Source: Streptomyces sp. TSRI0281
GTDB lineage: Bacteria > Actinomycetota > Actinomycetes > Streptomycetales > Streptomycetaceae
DNA length: 64,000 bases
Reading direction: 5' to 3'
Assembly: GCF_001905125.1 (NCBI RefSeq)
Contig: NZ_LWLE01000005.1
Location: 62,001 to 126,000 of the forward strand
This document shows, piece after piece, positions 45,075 through 53,650 of the stretch (its first letter is position 1; each line of letters begins with the position of its first letter). Position numbers and translations under genes: made by a program. The notes beneath the pieces were generated by a model. It was not told the DNA's origin and searched no databases. It was given only the letters and a program-made list of their open reading frames with translations.

Positions 45075-46440
45075 TCAGGAGCGGGTGGCGAAGGCAGGCG
45101 GACGCAGAGTGCCGAAGGCAGTCTCGATCGCTTGTGCGGCACCCAGCACGGGGTCCTCGCGGTGGTGGGGGGCGACGACCTGCACGGCCCAAGGGAGTCC
45201 GTCCGTGCCGGGGCCCCGCGCGGGGGACACTGATCGCGGGGTGGCCGGTGTCGTTGAACACGGACGTGCGGGAGATCGGAAGGGTGCGCCGGCGCACCGC
45301 CGTTGCCACATCCGGACCTTCCGCGGGCCATGCCGTCGTGGGCACGGTGGGCATGAGCAGCAGGTCGTACTGATCGAAGAGCTGGGCAGTCCAGTGGTTG
45401 AGCTGTGAGCGGTGTGCCCAGTACGCGGCGGAGTCGGCGGGAGTGAGGGTGCGGCTGTCGTCGAGCGTGTCGGCGAACCACGGTTCGAAGTCGGCGCGCC
45501 GGGCGGTGAAGTCGTCGAGGACGCCGAGGAGTCGGCGGTGGGCCAGGAACTTCTGTCGCAGCCGGGGGCGGGGAAGTCCATGGCCCCGGGCAGGGCCGAC
45601 TCTTCGTCCCTGACGCTGTTGCCCAGGTCCCTCAGGAGGTCCCCCGTCCGCTCCAGGGCACGCAGCATCCCCGGTCGCGGCTCGGCGATGCCGAGGGTGC
45701 GCATGACTCCTACGCGCGCGGAGCGGCCCGTCGAGGCTGTCCCGGTACGAGGCTGTCGGCGCGGGCAGCGAGTTCGGGTCGGCCGGATGGTGGCCGGCTG
45801 CCACATCAAGGTGGAGCGGTGTCCCGGACGGTGCGGGCCATGCCGCTCAGGCAGACGTTCTGCGGCCGGCACGGCGTGCCCGAGGGGCCCTGGGGGATGC
45901 GGCCGCGGCTCGGCTTGAGACCGACGACCCCGCACAGTGCCGCGGGGATGCGGGTGGAGCCGCCGCCGTCGCCCGCGGTGCCGAGGGCCACGAGTCCGGC
46001 GGCCACTGCGGCGGCCGCGCCTCCGCTGGAGCCGCCCGGTGACCGGTCGGGATTCCAGGGGTTGCGGGTGACGCCAAAGGCGTCATTGGCCGTGTGCACG
46101 GCGGCGCCGAGGGGCGGCAGGTCCGTCTTGCCGATGATCAGGGCACCGGCGGCGCGCAGCCGGGAGACGTGGATGCTGTCGTGGGCCGCGGGCGGGTCGT
46201 CGCGGTAGGCGCTGGTGCCCCGGCTGGCCGGGAAGCCCCTCGCGTCCTCGCGTCCTTGACGAGGACGGGCAGTCCGGCCAGCGGGCCCGGTTCCTCGCCG
46301 CGAGTGATCCTGGCGGTGAGGGCCGCGGCGTCGACGAGGGCACGCTCGGGGTAGAGCGCGACGACGGAGCTGAGTGTGGCGTCGGCTGTTCCGATCCGGT
46401 CGCAGACGCCCACCCTGCGCGAGATCGCCCCGCACCGAAC
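45075..46440 (-). pseudogene. amidase-signature enzyme, heavily frameshifted
   Basis: Pieces in all three frames add up to one amidase. In order: RIGTADATLSSVVALYPERA and GPLAGLPVLVKD; AAGALIIGKTDLPPLGAAVHT and the signature RSPGGSSGGAAAAVAAG; GVMRTLGIAEPRPGMLRALE; RRADFEPWFADTLDDSRTL and FDQYDLLLMPTVPTTAWP; and QVVAPHHREDPVLGAAQAIE at 45090. At least five shifts are needed, so this is a real pseudogene. An intact RidA gene, a frequent partner of such amidases, lies directly upstream. Confidence 0.85.
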
Positions 46441-46497
46441 GGTCGTATGCCACCGGCCTCTGATCACCCCGGCCGCACCAGGGCGGCGAGCGCCCGA

Positions 46498-46905
46498 TCA
46501 GTCGATGACCGCGGTGGCTTCGACCTCGACCAGATAGTCCGGAGCGGCCAGCGCCGCGACGCCCAGCAGCGTGCCCGGCGCGACCGGGGTGACGCCCTGC
46601 TTCGCGGCGGCCCGGGAAACCCCTTCGAGGAACAGGGGCATCTTGTCGGGGGCCCAGTCGACGACATGGACGGTCAGCTTCGCCACATCCTCGAAGGAAG
46701 CACCGACCTCGGCCGGAGCGGTGGCGATGTTGAGGTAGCACCGCTCGACCTGGGCGGCGAGGTCGCCCTCGCCGACCGTGGCCCCGACAGCGTCAACGGC
46801 TACCTGTCCGGCGATGAAGACCAGCTTCGAACCGGTTCCGACCGACACCTGCCGGTAGACATCGGTCTCCGGCAGCCCGTCGGGGTTTACCAGGGTGATG
46901 GCCAT
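46498..46905 (-). CDS. RidA/YjgF-family deaminase-like protein
   Basis: A 135-residue RidA-superfamily protein: VSVGTGSKLVFIAGQVAVDA, LAAQVERCYLNIATAPAEVGASFEDVAKLTVHVVD and TLLGVAALAAPDYLVEVEATAV. Members hydrolyse reactive enamines/imines or act in catabolic pathways. The arginine that in true RidA binds the substrate carboxylate (usually R105 in RxxV) is not evident in TLLGVAAL, so it may belong to a side branch. ATG 46905 follows GGAGAC. It was probably co-transcribed with the now decayed amidase. Confidence 0.85.
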   Translation of the reverse strand: MAITLVNPDGLPETDVYRQVSVGTGSKLVFIAGQVAVDAVGATVGEGDLAAQVERCYLNIATAPAEVGASFEDVAKLTVHVVDWAPDKMPLFLEGVSRAAAKQGVTPVAPGTLLGVAALAAPDYLVEVEATAVID

Positions 46906-47096
46906 GCGGTCCGTCTCCTTGCCTTGAGTGCACGCGGGCTCGCTTCCACCGGCCCAAGAGGCACGCTTGGTCTCTTGTGGTTACTGAGAAACCGTAGGAG
47001 AGCGAAGGCCGGCAGGGAAGAACGCACTTATTGGTGACTGGGGAACCTCCTGGTGACCGAGAGGCCATTCATGGGCTCGCCCAGCAGACGATTCCT

Positions 47097-47213
47097 GACA
47101 CCACGTACCCGAGCGGAGCCATGGTGGCCGAGGGGCGCAATCGTGCCTACGACGACCTCGGGAAGAGCCCGCTGCGCGGCACGCCGCTCGCACACGCCGA
47201 ACTGCGCGCTGGG
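47097..47213 (+). pseudogene. fragment of a cytidine/guanine-type deaminase
   Basis: The short stretch reads AMVAEGRNRAYDDLGKSP and GTPLAHAELR, the zinc-site region (HAE) of CMP/guanine deaminases. The PCxxC half and everything else are missing. It sits in the 350 bases between RidA and the gene at 47912, which hold nothing else. Confidence 0.55.
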
Positions 47214-47255
47214 CGCCGCGCGGGTCCGACGGCGTCTCCGCGTCCGGGAGGCGGC

Positions 47256-47912
47256 CTACCGTGCGCGGTCGGCCATGAGCGCCCTCATGTCCTTGATCAT
47301 CAAGGGCCGGAGCTGCTCGGGGGTGTGCGTGGAATCGGCGTAGAAGTTGAAGGAGAACTCGGCTCCGCCGTCGAGAACCGTGAGGATGACGACGGCGCCC
47401 TCGCTGAGGTCGATGACCCCGAAGTACGCGCGCTCGCCGAGACCTTCGACGCGTTTCTTGACGATCGTCGGGCCCGTGTTGGTCTCGACGGCCTCGCCGG
47501 TGGCCTCGAATTCCGGACGCGGGTCGGTGGCCTTGTGCAGCTTGAGGCGCAGGGTCAGCGTGTTCCCCGCCTCCTGGCTGCCCTTCCCGACGAGCGTGTC
47601 GTTGCATTCCGCGACATCCATCGCCCGATGGCGGTGCTCCCCGTGGGAGGAGTCGTCGCCGCGGTCGAAGAGCGCGCCCACGGCGGCCATCTCGGCGTCC
47701 GCGCAGAGATTGTCACTCATCCGGTACTGCACCTCGCGAACGTCCGAGGCGCCACCCGCCAGCAGGAATGCCCCGCCACAGACGACGACGGCCAGGGCCG
47801 CACCAGCGAGCGCCCACAGCGGACCCCTGCCTCGTCGGGATGGCGCTACAGGGGCCGGTTCCGTGCCCGGCCGGTCTTCGACGGGGCGGGGCTGCTGCGA
47901 TGAGATCTGCAC
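47256..47912 (-). CDS. membrane-anchored hypothetical protein
   Basis: A 218-residue protein with one N-terminal membrane helix (LWALAGAALAVVVCGGAFLLAGG, about residues 32-54) after a short cytoplasmic proline-rich tail; the rest would lie outside. The outer domain has two cysteines (LCADAEM and AECNDTL) and a late sheet-like part (VVILTVLDGGAEFSFNFY), similar in design to secreted DUF3558-like domains. GTG 47912 is the start. Function is unknown. Confidence 0.72.
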   Translation of the reverse strand: MQISSQQPRPVEDRPGTEPAPVAPSRRGRGPLWALAGAALAVVVCGGAFLLAGGASDVREVQYRMSDNLCADAEMAAVGALFDRGDDSSHGEHRHRAMDVAECNDTLVGKGSQEAGNTLTLRLKLHKATDPRPEFEATGEAVETNTGPTIVKKRVEGLGERAYFGVIDLSEGAVVILTVLDGGAEFSFNFYADSTHTPEQLRPLMIKDMRALMADRAR

Positions 47913-48170
47913 GCGTGTGAACTTACGTCACGACCGAGGTGGTGCCCCTCCGGGGTCCGGTGGCCGGTCCACGGGCGAAAGGGCAGCCTGAATCCGGCCG
48001 GCCCGAACTCCCCTCCCCGGGGACTCCGGGCCGGCCGGGGCACCGGACCGAAGTCGCATGGTGTGACTTACCGCGCCGGCGGGTGAACGGCGGCGCGTTC
48101 AGGCGGGGCGGCCTTCTCGGACCCGATACCAACATCGTGACTGGTTGACGGACTTGGGAGTGGGGGCGCG

Positions 48171-48320
48171 ATGCGTACGGAGGTCAGGGCCACGGTCGTC
48201 ACGGCGGGCCAGGAAGCGGATGTCCTTGTCCGATGCTGCCTCGGTGGCGGCGAGAACGGCGGTGCCGGGGGCGGCGGTGCGGGACTGGGCACCCCGGTCG
48301 AGATGGCGTCCTCCCGGTGA
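48171..48320 (+). CDS. small glycine-rich peptide gene, coupled to the metalloprotease
   Basis: ATG 48171 follows GGGAGTGGGGG and encodes 49 residues: MRTEVRATVVTAGQEADVL, then VRCCLGGGENGGAGGGGAG and TPVEMASSR. Its stop overlaps the next start as TGATG (48318-48322), which suggests coupled translation. Good placement supports it, but a GC-rich frame can give glycine runs by chance, so this is tentative. Confidence 0.35.
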   Translation: MRTEVRATVVTAGQEADVLVRCCLGGGENGGAGGGGAGLGTPVEMASSR

Positions 48321-48916
48321 TGCGGAGCCGGCTGTCCGGGGCACGGTGCCTGCCATGGGCCGCGACGCTCACCTGTCTGGTTCTCGCGACGACCATCAAC
48401 CACGCGGTCGCCACCCCGGCAGCGGCACAGCCGACGAAGTGCACCGGCGGGAGGACGGACTCACGCGGGCACTCCTCGGTCGACCGATCCGAGATCGCGT
48501 GGGAGGACGAGACCCGCTACGACGACGCCCGGCAGTTCGCCGCGACGGTGTGGTCCTCCGACGGACTCGACCGGGTGACCTTCCCGAAGGACGACGCATC
48601 ACGGATCGCGGACATGGAATGGTCCGACATCAACAGGACCGACGGCACATGGTTCAACGTCGGCGCCGCATGGAGCCCCGGCCCCGGCACCGACTGGATC
48701 CGCATGAACAGCGCCTACCTCGGCAAGGGGAAGAAGTTCGGTACGAAGAGTGGGCGGCGCAGGGTCGCGGCCCATGAGCTCGGGCACGCTCTCGGCTTCT
48801 GCCACAAGGCGGCGTCCGGGCCGGCGTCTCTCATGAAGCGGCTCCTGGTCGAGCAGCCGACGAACGGCCGTCCGACCCGTTCCGACCGTACGAACTATCA
48901 CTCACTGTGGGGCTGA
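48320..48916 (+). CDS. secreted zinc metalloprotease
   Basis: A 198-residue secreted protease with a signal peptide (hydrophobic LPWAATLTCLVLATTINHAVA, residues 9-30). The zinc site AAHELGHALGFCH matches HExxHxxGxxH of metzincins, and SLMK downstream stands in for the Met-turn. The mature part contains WSSDGLDRVTFPKD and DWIRMNSAYLG. Size and layout are like snapalysin and matrixin-type small proteases of streptomycetes. ATG 48320 overlaps the upstream small frame; the next gene starts two bases after its stop. Confidence 0.85.
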   Translation: MRSRLSGARCLPWAATLTCLVLATTINHAVATPAAAQPTKCTGGRTDSRGHSSVDRSEIAWEDETRYDDARQFAATVWSSDGLDRVTFPKDDASRIADMEWSDINRTDGTWFNVGAAWSPGPGTDWIRMNSAYLGKGKKFGTKSGRRRVAAHELGHALGFCHKAASGPASLMKRLLVEQPTNGRPTRSDRTNYHSLWG

Positions 48917-48918
48917 CT

Positions 48919-49440
48919 ATGAAGAAGACCCGGATCGTGGCCGTTGCCGGAGCGGCTCTGACGGTCATCGTCGCCACCGGCTGGACCGCGTACTCCTACC
49001 TCACCCCGGACCGGTCGTTCTTCGAGGCGATGACGCTCCACGACCCGGACGACGACCAGGAGGTCGCCACCGCGGCCCGCGACGTCTTCCGTGCGACCGT
49101 CGAGCGCCGCACCGGAACCCGGACCATCCAGGACGTGCCCTCCGACCTCTACGAAGTCCGCGTCATCCGTGCCTACAAGGGCAACCTCACCGGCATTGTC
49201 ACCATCACCCAGACCACCGGCGGCCCCGCTCTGCGCCCCGGCCACGCCTATGTCATCCCGACCGTGCCCTGGAACAACCCCGAGCACGAACACGCGGTGC
49301 TCGCCGAGGCACTTCCCCGCCCCGCCGACGACCCCGACGCACCGGCCAGCACCGTCACCGGCAAGGCCCGCGGCACCATCGACCAGCACTGGACCTGGGC
49401 CGCCACCCACCCCTCACCCGGCCTCAACAGCTACCCCTGA
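48919..49440 (+). CDS. exported hypothetical protein
   Basis: A 173-residue protein with an N-terminal signal or anchor (KKTRIVAVAGAALTVIVATGWTA after the start). The rest has a beta-rich core, VFRATVERRTGTRTIQDVPSD, YEVRVIRAYKGNLTGIVTITQTTGG and RPGHAYVIPTVPWN, a pattern also seen in netrin/TIMP-like inhibitor folds. It starts two bases after the metalloprotease stop and is surely in its operon. A protease partner or inhibitor is a reasonable guess but not shown. Confidence 0.75.
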   Translation: MKKTRIVAVAGAALTVIVATGWTAYSYLTPDRSFFEAMTLHDPDDDQEVATAARDVFRATVERRTGTRTIQDVPSDLYEVRVIRAYKGNLTGIVTITQTTGGPALRPGHAYVIPTVPWNNPEHEHAVLAEALPRPADDPDAPASTVTGKARGTIDQHWTWAATHPSPGLNSYP

Positions 49441-49725
49441 TCACACCTGCGGCATGCGAGCGTCCACCAGCCGCCGCTGTACTTCCGACACCCGCCGCTG
49501 GAGTCGTCCCGGTCGCACGCCCTCGATCCGCATCCACTCGTCGAGGCGCGGCCGCAGATAGCGCGCCATACCCGATCCGTGGCGGCGCAGCGCTGAACGG
49601 CTGACCGAGATCTCTTCCTGAATCTCTCTCCGGAGATCGTCGTTCCAGCCCTGCTCCCGATCTTCCCTCTCCAGAGGAGCCTTGAGCATGGCCACCGCCT
49701 CATCAAGGGCTGTCAGCAGGTCCAT
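49441..49725 (-). CDS. small helical hypothetical protein
   Basis: A 94-residue charged, helical protein (MDLLTALDEAVAMLKAPLE, then REIQEEISVSRSALRRHG and a basic end). GGAGGAGCC precedes ATG 49725. Its stop abuts the stop of the convergent gene at 49440 with no gap. I do not recognise a family. Confidence 0.6.
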   Translation of the reverse strand: MDLLTALDEAVAMLKAPLEREDREQGWNDDLRREIQEEISVSRSALRRHGSGMARYLRPRLDEWMRIEGVRPGRLQRRVSEVQRRLVDARMPQV

Positions 49726-49895
49726 GGCTCCTCCAAGGCATCAGGTGCAACTGGTTCCCGTGAACAGCCCGAGCCCACGGCGCTGAACCTCGTGGACGGC
49801 CCCTTCGCGGCTGTGGTCCACTGCGAGCTCACGAGCCTGTCGCATGAAATCGAGTCCGCCGGCCGGCGGCCGGGCCCACGAAATGGCTGAGGGGC

Positions 49896-50321
49896 ATGGG
49901 GACCTACCGCTACAAAGTACAGAAGGGCGGCTTCGGGCTGTTCCTCGGGATCGCAGCCGAGGCCACCCTCCTGACCGACCCGCCGACCACGGGGGTCCCC
50001 GTCAGCAACCGGGTCTGGCTGGACGCTTCCGAAGTCGACAACGCCTTCTACCGCAACCGGCTGGCGCTCAACGAACGCGAAGTCGCCTGGTTGCGGTTCG
50101 GCCTGGGCCGAATATCCGGCGACATCGAACGCGTCGAGTCCAGCCCCTACATCCTGGTCTCGGTTCGAGCCCTGGAGATCTTGGAGGCCGACTACGCAGA
50201 GGCAGCCCTCGCTCCGGCCATCGCCGGATGGGCCGCGGAGAGTTTCTCCCTGACACCCCGTCCTTGCGTCGTCAGCCGCGACAGTCCCACCGGCCGGATC
50301 ACGTACGACTGGGGCGAGTGA
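49896..50321 (+). CDS. hypothetical protein
   Basis: A 141-residue soluble protein that I do not recognise. It begins MGTYRYKVQKGGFGLFLGI and contains NRVWLDASEVDNAFYRNRLA and LRFGLGRISGDIERVESSPY, with a C-terminal TGRITYDWGE. GAGGGG lies close to ATG 49896. The centre suggests an alpha/beta fold. Confidence 0.65.
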   Translation: MGTYRYKVQKGGFGLFLGIAAEATLLTDPPTTGVPVSNRVWLDASEVDNAFYRNRLALNEREVAWLRFGLGRISGDIERVESSPYILVSVRALEILEADYAEAALAPAIAGWAAESFSLTPRPCVVSRDSPTGRITYDWGE

Positions 50322-50645
50322 CCTCCCTGGCCAACAGCGTCGTGCTCGCGGTCAGGCCGCGGGCATTCAGGCAGTCTCCCTACCCGCTGCCCAGTCGATG
50401 TGGCAGCGCGACAGCGCCTGCTCGGCCTCAGCGGCGGGCCCGAACAGCCGAGGTAACGGCCAAACCTCAGCCTGATGGCGACACTTCGGCTTCCTGTTCG
50501 AATCCTCAGCTCGGCGGTTTCGGCCTCCCCGAAGGACCTCTACCCGAAGGACTTCCGCCCTCGGTGCAACCATGCCTGGCCCCTGCGCGGGTGGGTCGGG
50601 AAAACTGTTCGGCCCTCGCCATGCGAAGGGCTAGCGTGCACCGGC
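50322..50645. other. intergenic region, no recognised gene
   Basis: About 320 bases between two plus-strand genes; the frame of the methyltransferase is open upstream to 50475 but has poor coding character there. Confidence 0.5.
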
Positions 50646-51266
50646 ATGGACATCGAAGATTCCAAAGACCTTGTCCGGCGTGGGTACGACGCGCTCTCCC
50701 TCCGCTATGACCTGGCGTACTCCGCCGAGACGAAGTACCAGCCGTGGATCAGCGAACTGCGCGGTCGCATCCCGGCTGGAGGCACGGTGCTGGACCTGGG
50801 GTGCGGAAGCGGAGTCCCCGTCGTCCGCGACCTGACGACCGCGGGCCACCGTGTTACCGGCGTCGACATCAGCGAGGAACAGATCCGCAGGGCACGGGAG
50901 TCGGTGCCGCAGGCCGAGTTCGTCCGTGCTGATGCCACGACCGTGGAGTTCGGACCGGCCTCCTTCGATGCGGTCGTCTCCCTGTATGCGCTCATCCACA
51001 TCCCGATCCAGGAGCAGCTTCCGCTGCTGGAGAAGATCGCCGGATGGCTGCGCCCCGACGGTTGGTTCCTGGGCACCACCGGCCATCGGGCCTGGACCGG
51101 CGTCGATGAGGACTGGTTGGGTGGCGGGACCCCTATGTGGTGGAGCCATGCAGACGCCGCCACGAACCGGAGCTGGATCACTCAAGCCGGTCTCACCGTC
51201 GAGAGGGAAGAGTTCGTGCCCGAAGGCGACAGCGGGCACGCTCTGTTCTGGGCCAGACGCCGCTGA
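50646..51266 (+). CDS. class I SAM-dependent methyltransferase
   Basis: A 206-residue small-molecule methyltransferase. It has motif I VLDLGCGSGVPV (about residues 47-58), VTGVDISEEQIRRAR, the motif II-like VRADATTVEFGPASFDAVVSLYALIHI, and WLRPDGWFLGTTG. ATG 50646 (MDIEDSKDLV) is the start. It stands alone, so the acceptor is unknown. Confidence 0.9.
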   Translation: MDIEDSKDLVRRGYDALSLRYDLAYSAETKYQPWISELRGRIPAGGTVLDLGCGSGVPVVRDLTTAGHRVTGVDISEEQIRRARESVPQAEFVRADATTVEFGPASFDAVVSLYALIHIPIQEQLPLLEKIAGWLRPDGWFLGTTGHRAWTGVDEDWLGGGTPMWWSHADAATNRSWITQAGLTVEREEFVPEGDSGHALFWARRR

Positions 51267-51352
51267 CACCCTTCCAGTTGCTGTCCCCGATCGGGGACTC
51301 CGGCTCCGGCCCGGCCTGAAGGCTGCATCGACTCAGCCGGTACCTTCCTGGC

Positions 51353-52081
51353 ATGACACATGAGTTCGATATGACGCGGTCGCTCGCTGCGGGTACGGAA
51401 GACCGCAGGGCCGCCTGGGTGTTCATCCGGGGGTTCGTCGCGGACTGGGTGAAGGCGCTCGGTGATGACGATGGCTGGGGCGAGGCGGATCTCGTGGCCG
51501 CCGAGGAAAGGCTCGGCATCCAGCTGCCGTCGGCGCTTCGAGAGGCGTATCTGCTGTTCGGGCGTCGCCGTGACCTCACCAGCAACCATGACCTCCTGCT
51601 CGGCCCGTCCGAGCTGTACGTGGACCAGGCCGGGGAAGCGCTGGTCTTCCGGCATGAGAATCAGGGAGCCGCGTCCTGGGGAATCCGGCTCGGCGAGCTG
51701 ATGGACGAGGACCCCGCCGTGTTCATCAGGGCCGACTTGGCCGACAAGGCTGCCGAATGCTGGGAGGGGTGGATGGAACGGCTGTCTCTGTGCTTCATCG
51801 AGATCGTGCTTTCGGAGGCTCTGCAGGCCGACAACGAGCTCTGTGACTTCCTGTGCGACTTCGACGACGTCACCGTTGCCCTGCTGGAACAGAACTGCAC
51901 CCGGCTACCGTTCCCGGCCTGTCCGAGCAGCGAGAAGGAACACGGCACCCGTTGGTTCCTCGGCGCCGATGTGCTGCTGCGCGACGACGGAATGGCCCTT
52001 GTCGCCCGCGGCCGCACCGAAGCGGCCCTCGACAGCCTGCGCGACCTGCTCCCCGGCGACTGGCTCAACGACTTCCGGTAG
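51353..52081 (+). CDS. SMI1/KNR4 (SUKH) family protein
   Basis: A 242-residue SUKH protein: WGEADLVAAEERLGIQLPSALREAYLLFGRRRDLT, then LYVDQAGEALVFRHENQGAASWGI and the C-terminal RWFLGADVLLRDDG. It is a clear relative of the protein at 29470. ATG 51353 is used; ATG 51371 is in frame. No toxin gene is nearby. Confidence 0.83.
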   Translation: MTHEFDMTRSLAAGTEDRRAAWVFIRGFVADWVKALGDDDGWGEADLVAAEERLGIQLPSALREAYLLFGRRRDLTSNHDLLLGPSELYVDQAGEALVFRHENQGAASWGIRLGELMDEDPAVFIRADLADKAAECWEGWMERLSLCFIEIVLSEALQADNELCDFLCDFDDVTVALLEQNCTRLPFPACPSSEKEHGTRWFLGADVLLRDDGMALVARGRTEAALDSLRDLLPGDWLNDFR

Positions 52082-52210
52082 ATCACTTCCGGCCGTCTGC
52101 CGGCCGGCCCCGTGCCGACTGATCACGCCGGCTGGTCCGAGGGCGTCGGTGCACCGGCTCATGCGTGGTCGGCCGGGCTCGCCGGTGGTGCGGACTGACA
52201 GAATGGGCTC

Positions 52211-52669
52211 ATGAACGCAGTGGACCTTGGCGACTTCGTTGTGCGCCGCGCGAATGAGTCGGAGTCGGGCGCGCTGGTGGAGATCGACTCGGTCGCGGTC
52301 GAGGGTGACGTCGAGCGACGGGCGAACATCCGAAAGTGGTGCGAGCAGGGCTTGGTGATCGTGGCGGAGGACGCGTCCGGCCTGCTCGGCTACTGCGTGG
52401 TTGAGTACACGTTCTTCGAACAGGGCTTCGTCACGATGCTGATGGTGGCGTCAGCAGCCCGCGGGAGGGGCGTTGGCCATCGGTTGCTGGACGCCGCGGC
52501 CGCCTCGTGCACGACCCCGAAACTGTTCACCTCGACCAACGTGTCCAACCAGCCGATGCAGCGACTGCTCCAACGAGCCGGCTGGAGCCCGGTCGGTCTT
52601 CTCCACGGCCTCGATGAGGGCGATCCCGAGCTGTTCTACCTTTGCCGGCCGCAGAGCAGGCCGGTCTGA
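52211..52669 (+). CDS. GNAT acetyltransferase
   Basis: A 152-residue N-acetyltransferase with the complete family core: FVVRRANESESGALVEID, GLLGYCVVEYTFFEQGFVTMLMV, AARGRGVGHRLLDAAAASC for acetyl-CoA binding, and TSTNVSNQPMQRLLQRAGW. The acceptor is unknown. Confidence 0.92.
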   Translation: MNAVDLGDFVVRRANESESGALVEIDSVAVEGDVERRANIRKWCEQGLVIVAEDASGLLGYCVVEYTFFEQGFVTMLMVASAARGRGVGHRLLDAAAASCTTPKLFTSTNVSNQPMQRLLQRAGWSPVGLLHGLDEGDPELFYLCRPQSRPV

Positions 52670-52961
52670 GACGGACCCCACCGAGGAGATCGGTGGAGGG
52701 GGGTTCCGGCTTCGCCCAGGAGTGAGATCCGAGGTCTACGTGGGGCTTGCCGGGGCCTGGTCGTCGGATTCCCCGACGTACGCGGACGCCTGGTCGGCGA
52801 AGGTGGTTCAGACCTGTCCGGTCCTCACCTCATGAGGCCGACGGTCACTGTCCGTGATGCCATACTCGGACGGTAGATCCGCATGAGTCGGCACGTCGCC
52901 CGAACAGACCCTGCTTCATCCTGCGCTGACGCCCCCGCATGTCCAGGTGGAAGGACCGCCC

Positions 52962-53114
52962 ATGACGCTCCAGGCCGAGAAGACCACCATTCACCCGGAC
53001 ACCGCCTACAAAGCGTGGCTCGGTCACACCATGACTTGCTCCGCCTGCCGGACCACCACCACCTGCGCCACCGCCGTCCGCCTCGGCCGTACCTGGCGCG
53101 AGACCCGCCAATAG
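52962..53114 (+). CDS. small cysteine-motif protein
   Basis: ATG 52962 (with AAGGA six bases upstream) opens a 50-codon frame: MTLQAEKTTIHPDTAYKAW, then MTCSACRTTTTCATAVRLG and RTWRETRQ. The CxxC...C motif before a conserved-looking VRLGRTWRE is typical of small streptomycete proteins that may bind zinc. Function is unknown. Confidence 0.6.
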   Translation: MTLQAEKTTIHPDTAYKAWLGHTMTCSACRTTTTCATAVRLGRTWRETRQ

Positions 53115-53650
53115 CACCACGCCCACCCGGTGTCGAAGCAGGTCCGCGCCGACCGGCCACGGAGCACGGCCGCAGACCGCGTCGCTCGCGCCGCGGACGT
53201 CACGGACTTCCGCCATCCGGCCAACTCTCCGGTACGTGGCACGCGAGTCGCTGATCCTCTGCGCGGTGGACACGGTGCGGTGCAGCGGGTACCTCGCCCC
53301 GCCACGGAGGTCGGCCTGAGTCAGCCGCGTCCAGCGCGTGGGGAGGGGTCCGTCGCCCGGCCGCCCCCACACAGGTCGGCGCCGCGTCGCTTCGTCGCGT
53401 GACCCGGCCGACCCACGTCGTACCCACCCCGCCCGAACTGATCCGGCGGTCATGAGAGGCCCGCTGCCACGACCGTGCCGGGGGCCTTCCAGCACTTCCG
53501 CATTGCGGGTGCCTTCCAAGTTCACTGAACGGGTGGAAGAGCACAGCAAGTTGGTGATCTGATGTCCATTTCTGCCCGTTCACGTCCGCGCACGTCACCG
53601 CGGTGAAGCCGAAGGACACCCAGGACGGATCCCATACAAAGGCGGCAAGA
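53115..53650. other. intergenic region, no recognised gene
   Basis: About 540 bases between two plus-strand genes. Frames here are proline/arginine-rich and do not look coding. The 3' part must hold the promoter of the receptor-like gene. Confidence 0.5.
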
